Shown here one piece after another: positions 61,944 through 64,000 of a DNA stretch of 64,000 nt. The position numbers were made by a program, and so were the translations under genes. Numbering within the stretch: position 1 is the stretch's first letter; every line of letters starts with the position of its first letter. This DNA comes from Stenopsyche tienmushanensis. Taxonomy: Eukaryota > Arthropoda > Insecta > Trichoptera > Stenopsychidae. The notes below the pieces were generated by a model, which did not search any database, was not told where the DNA came from, and saw only the letters and a list, made by a program, of their open reading frames with translations. The stretch covers positions 744,001 through 808,000 of the forward strand of contig WACJ01000525.1 of NCBI GenBank assembly GCA_008973525.1. The letters are read 5' to 3'.

Positions 61944-62425
61944 TCATTGTGTAAATAAATTGCTTTGAGGTTTATTAAAAATTAGATTGAATCCAGCAGC
62001 CGCTGCATCGAAATGGAATGGCTTTGATTCCGGAACGGTGTGAATCGTGATTTGATTCTCACAAGTCAGGTACTCACACTCTTTCAGACACTCATGCGTA
62101 ATGTAAACATATCAATAAGTATTATGTGAACACGCACTAACCCGAAGAGCCTTTCGAAGCCGGACATGGCCCGTGGCCCGATACTTTGACGGGTTCAAAA
62201 GGTCGTCCAGTTATCAAAACCAGGCTACTCTTTGAAATGACTTCGACGAACAAAATCATGCATATCACGAACTCGGCGATCACGATGACCGTGTAAGATG
62301 TCGGATCTTAAAAAAATGTAAAAACATTCGTCGACGTCTTTTAAATTTAATTAAAGCGTCGAAAACAAACGAAATAATGACGTTCTGTTGGACGCGCGAA
62401 TGTCGCTGCGGGCCAAATTTTTCAT
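61944..62425 (-). CDS. Putative small single-pass membrane protein, three short exons
   Basis: Proposed exons 62425-62371, 62306-62142 and 62080-61944, encoding 118 residues. ATG 62425 follows an in-frame stop (TAA, four codons upstream). The introns are 64 and 61 bp, GT-AG, and the first ends in a T-rich tract. Exon 2 is the strongest part: a GC-rich open stretch with a clear membrane helix (YTVIVIAEFVICMILFVEVI, about residues 23-42), followed by a polar segment (GRPFEPVKVSGHGPCPASKG). Exon 3 gives a tail with two cysteines (CEYLTCENQ) ending SNLFTQ. AATAAA on the minus strand (61926-61921) lies 17 bp after the stop. Without a cleavable signal, orientation is uncertain. I do not recognise the family. 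The first exon boundary is the least certain. Confidence 0.5.
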
Positions 62426-64000
62426 AGCTGTCACTTATTCGAATGTCATTTTTAGGTTAGAAACGCAAGACGACGTCGCGAGTGCGTCGAGACCGAAAGA
62501 CGTTTCTCGGAAAAACCGGACGATTATGTTTGTAAAGGACACATTAAATATTAAATATCAGTTTTTTTAGAAGAAAGGAATGTCATATTTTTTGTGTGGT
62601 TATCTTGTTCTTTCGTGCAGAGATCAGACGTCCTTACACCTTTTTCAATCTTACGAGTATGCGAGTGACTCACTCGGTCGCATTTCAGATTATATAGGCC
62701 TGTTTGTTTCCAGCACACGTGTGCAGGTGGCTGACCACCCTTTGTGCCCTGGGAACTTTTTCGAATCCGAACCGTCTCGCGCGGGGTCCCAAGCATCGAA
62801 ACTCGCCATCCGGCGCACTCGAAACGTGTCTTGAAACACACCCCCAAATCCTAGACATCTGATCAGAATTTAAATCAAATACATCTATCGCCGACTTAAA
62901 GGTATAAAATTTAATAAACAGAGGTCAATTCGTATGCACGCGCAATGGTTAATAATTTCGAACAGTTTAAATTCTAAGCCACTTTTTAAGCTTGTGGCCC
63001 CATCACGCAAGAAACGGGCAGTTTGTTAAAAGGAATTCGTACCGTAACTAAAAAGGCTAGCGGTCTTTTATTTTCCCATAATCTTGAAGGACGTGATTGC
63101 ATTAAAATTTAAATAATGTTATTTAATTGCCATCGGGCATAAAAGCGATACATCTGTGGCATTAGCGCGCGCATTTTTACAGCATGGCAATACTGAAACA
63201 TATTTTAACTATTGAATGGCCAAATAATTTTTTGGCCGTCTATGACATCGAAATGGAGCCAATTTACCCCACGATAAAATTAATCAAATTTATTATAAAA
63301 TTAATATTTATACATAATACAAATATTGCTGCACTAATGCAAATTTAATTCCGGCTAACGATTCGAGCGAATCTTTTCATCTAATGCTTAGCGTTGACCG
63401 GTAAAAACACTTTCTGTGATCACGTTTCTTACGAAATGCAATAAAAAAAGCCAATAATAAGTTTAATAAAGGTCGGTGCGGTTACACGCCGGGAGAAAGC
63501 TACCGAATTACTTATATGATTATTATATTCCTACCGTTTTTTTTACGCCGACACATTTACCCGCCATAATTATTTTACCGTTTCTTCTTTTGCACGCACC
63601 TACTCCTCCGATCAAACATATATCACCTCCGAGAAATAACGGCGGAAGCAAGAACAATTACTCTTTTCTTTCTAACGTCATCATTTGTGGCACTTTGATG
63701 CTTAAGGCCAACCATCGGCGATGAGAGAAGTGTCAAACGCCACATTACCTAATATGGGTCGGCGATAAACCTACCTTTGAGTATTACACGACAAATTGTT
63801 CATTGAAGACGATACGTGACTTCTTGGCCATCTAGGATATCATTTCTTCCATTGGCAGGTTACATTTTTCAAATACCTTAAACAATAGATATATGATGGT
63901 CGTTAGGCTCTTAAAAATACCGTGTTATATGAATTCGTCTTACATGAAACAGTTCAACAGAGTTTTAACACGAACCTTTACGACTTAGAATAATAGATAG
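62426..64000. other. Region upstream of the small membrane-protein gene
   Basis: GC-rich to about 62850, consistent with promoter and 5' UTR, then AT-rich with no gene recognised to the window end. An 82-codon plus-strand frame at 63476-63724 has no features of a real protein. Confidence 0.4.
62665..62698 (-). promoter_or_regulatory. Candidate TATA box and start region of the small membrane-protein gene
   Basis: Minus strand CCTATATAATC at about 62698-62688 would place the start near 62665, about 240 bp above the ATG. A TGAGTCA (AP-1-like) palindrome lies in the start region and CACGTG at about 62717. Inferred from motif and spacing only. Confidence 0.3.

Noticed and set aside
62551..62847. 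98-codon minus-strand frame upstream of the small membrane-protein gene
   Set aside because: It covers the presumed TATA box and promoter, and the residues look random.
63476..63724. 82-codon plus-strand frame near the window end
   Set aside because: No ATG-supported start context, domain or splice evidence.
1..64000. tRNA and rRNA genes
   Set aside because: I looked for B-box (GGTTCGANNCC) and rRNA core motifs by eye and found no convincing match; a tRNAscan-SE and Infernal run would settle it.

Overview
The window is eukaryotic, almost certainly insect: AT-rich DNA with long spacers, GT-AG introns, and relics of mariner, Tigger/pogo, hAT and piggyBac transposons. The host genes stand out as GC-richer islands. 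The esterase family and the dispersed repeats would suit Lepidoptera, but the order is not proven from the sequence. No tRNA, rRNA, CRISPR array or viral gene was recognised.

Left part (1-17.5 kb). After 4.8 kb of repeat-bearing spacer, a single-exon gene on the minus strand (4820-7995) encodes a secreted protein with about 36 leucine-rich repeats, broken by a frame change near 5623. Next, on the plus strand, is an uninterrupted GFOD-type oxidoreductase (10844-12028). A decayed hAT element follows in the spacer, then a convergent single-exon chaperonin-10 gene (17083-17391, minus). The two genes have facing polyadenylation signals only 25 bp apart.

Middle part (17.5-27.8 kb). No confident host gene was found. 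The stretch holds a dispersed repeat (R1), a mariner deletion derivative, and a nest in which a piggyBac-like element carries a Tigger and a mariner insertion.

Esterase array (27.9-57.0 kb). Five carboxylesterase genes lie head to tail on the minus strand, named here EstA to EstE in order of rising coordinate. All have three exons with the same intron phases (0, then 2), no signal peptide, and an intact Ser-Glu-His triad, so they are probably active intracellular esterases. EstE has a changed oxyanion hole (HHGS for HGGG) and EstC has HGGA. EstC and EstD are only 231 bp apart. Introns and spacers hold transposon relics, and a block of EstA intron 1 is duplicated beyond the EstA 3' end, suggesting past gene gain and loss.

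Right part (57-64 kb). Mostly repeats and AT-rich spacer, plus a probable small gene on the minus strand (62425-61944) assembled from three short exons. It would encode a single-pass membrane protein of 118 residues that I do not recognise. A second phase-compatible terminal exon at 60089-60040 would give it a different C-terminus.

I found no demonstrably new biological system. The best leads are the small membrane-protein gene with two possible tails, the oxyanion-hole variants in the esterase array, and the LRR gene with its recent 288-bp internal duplication and frame break.
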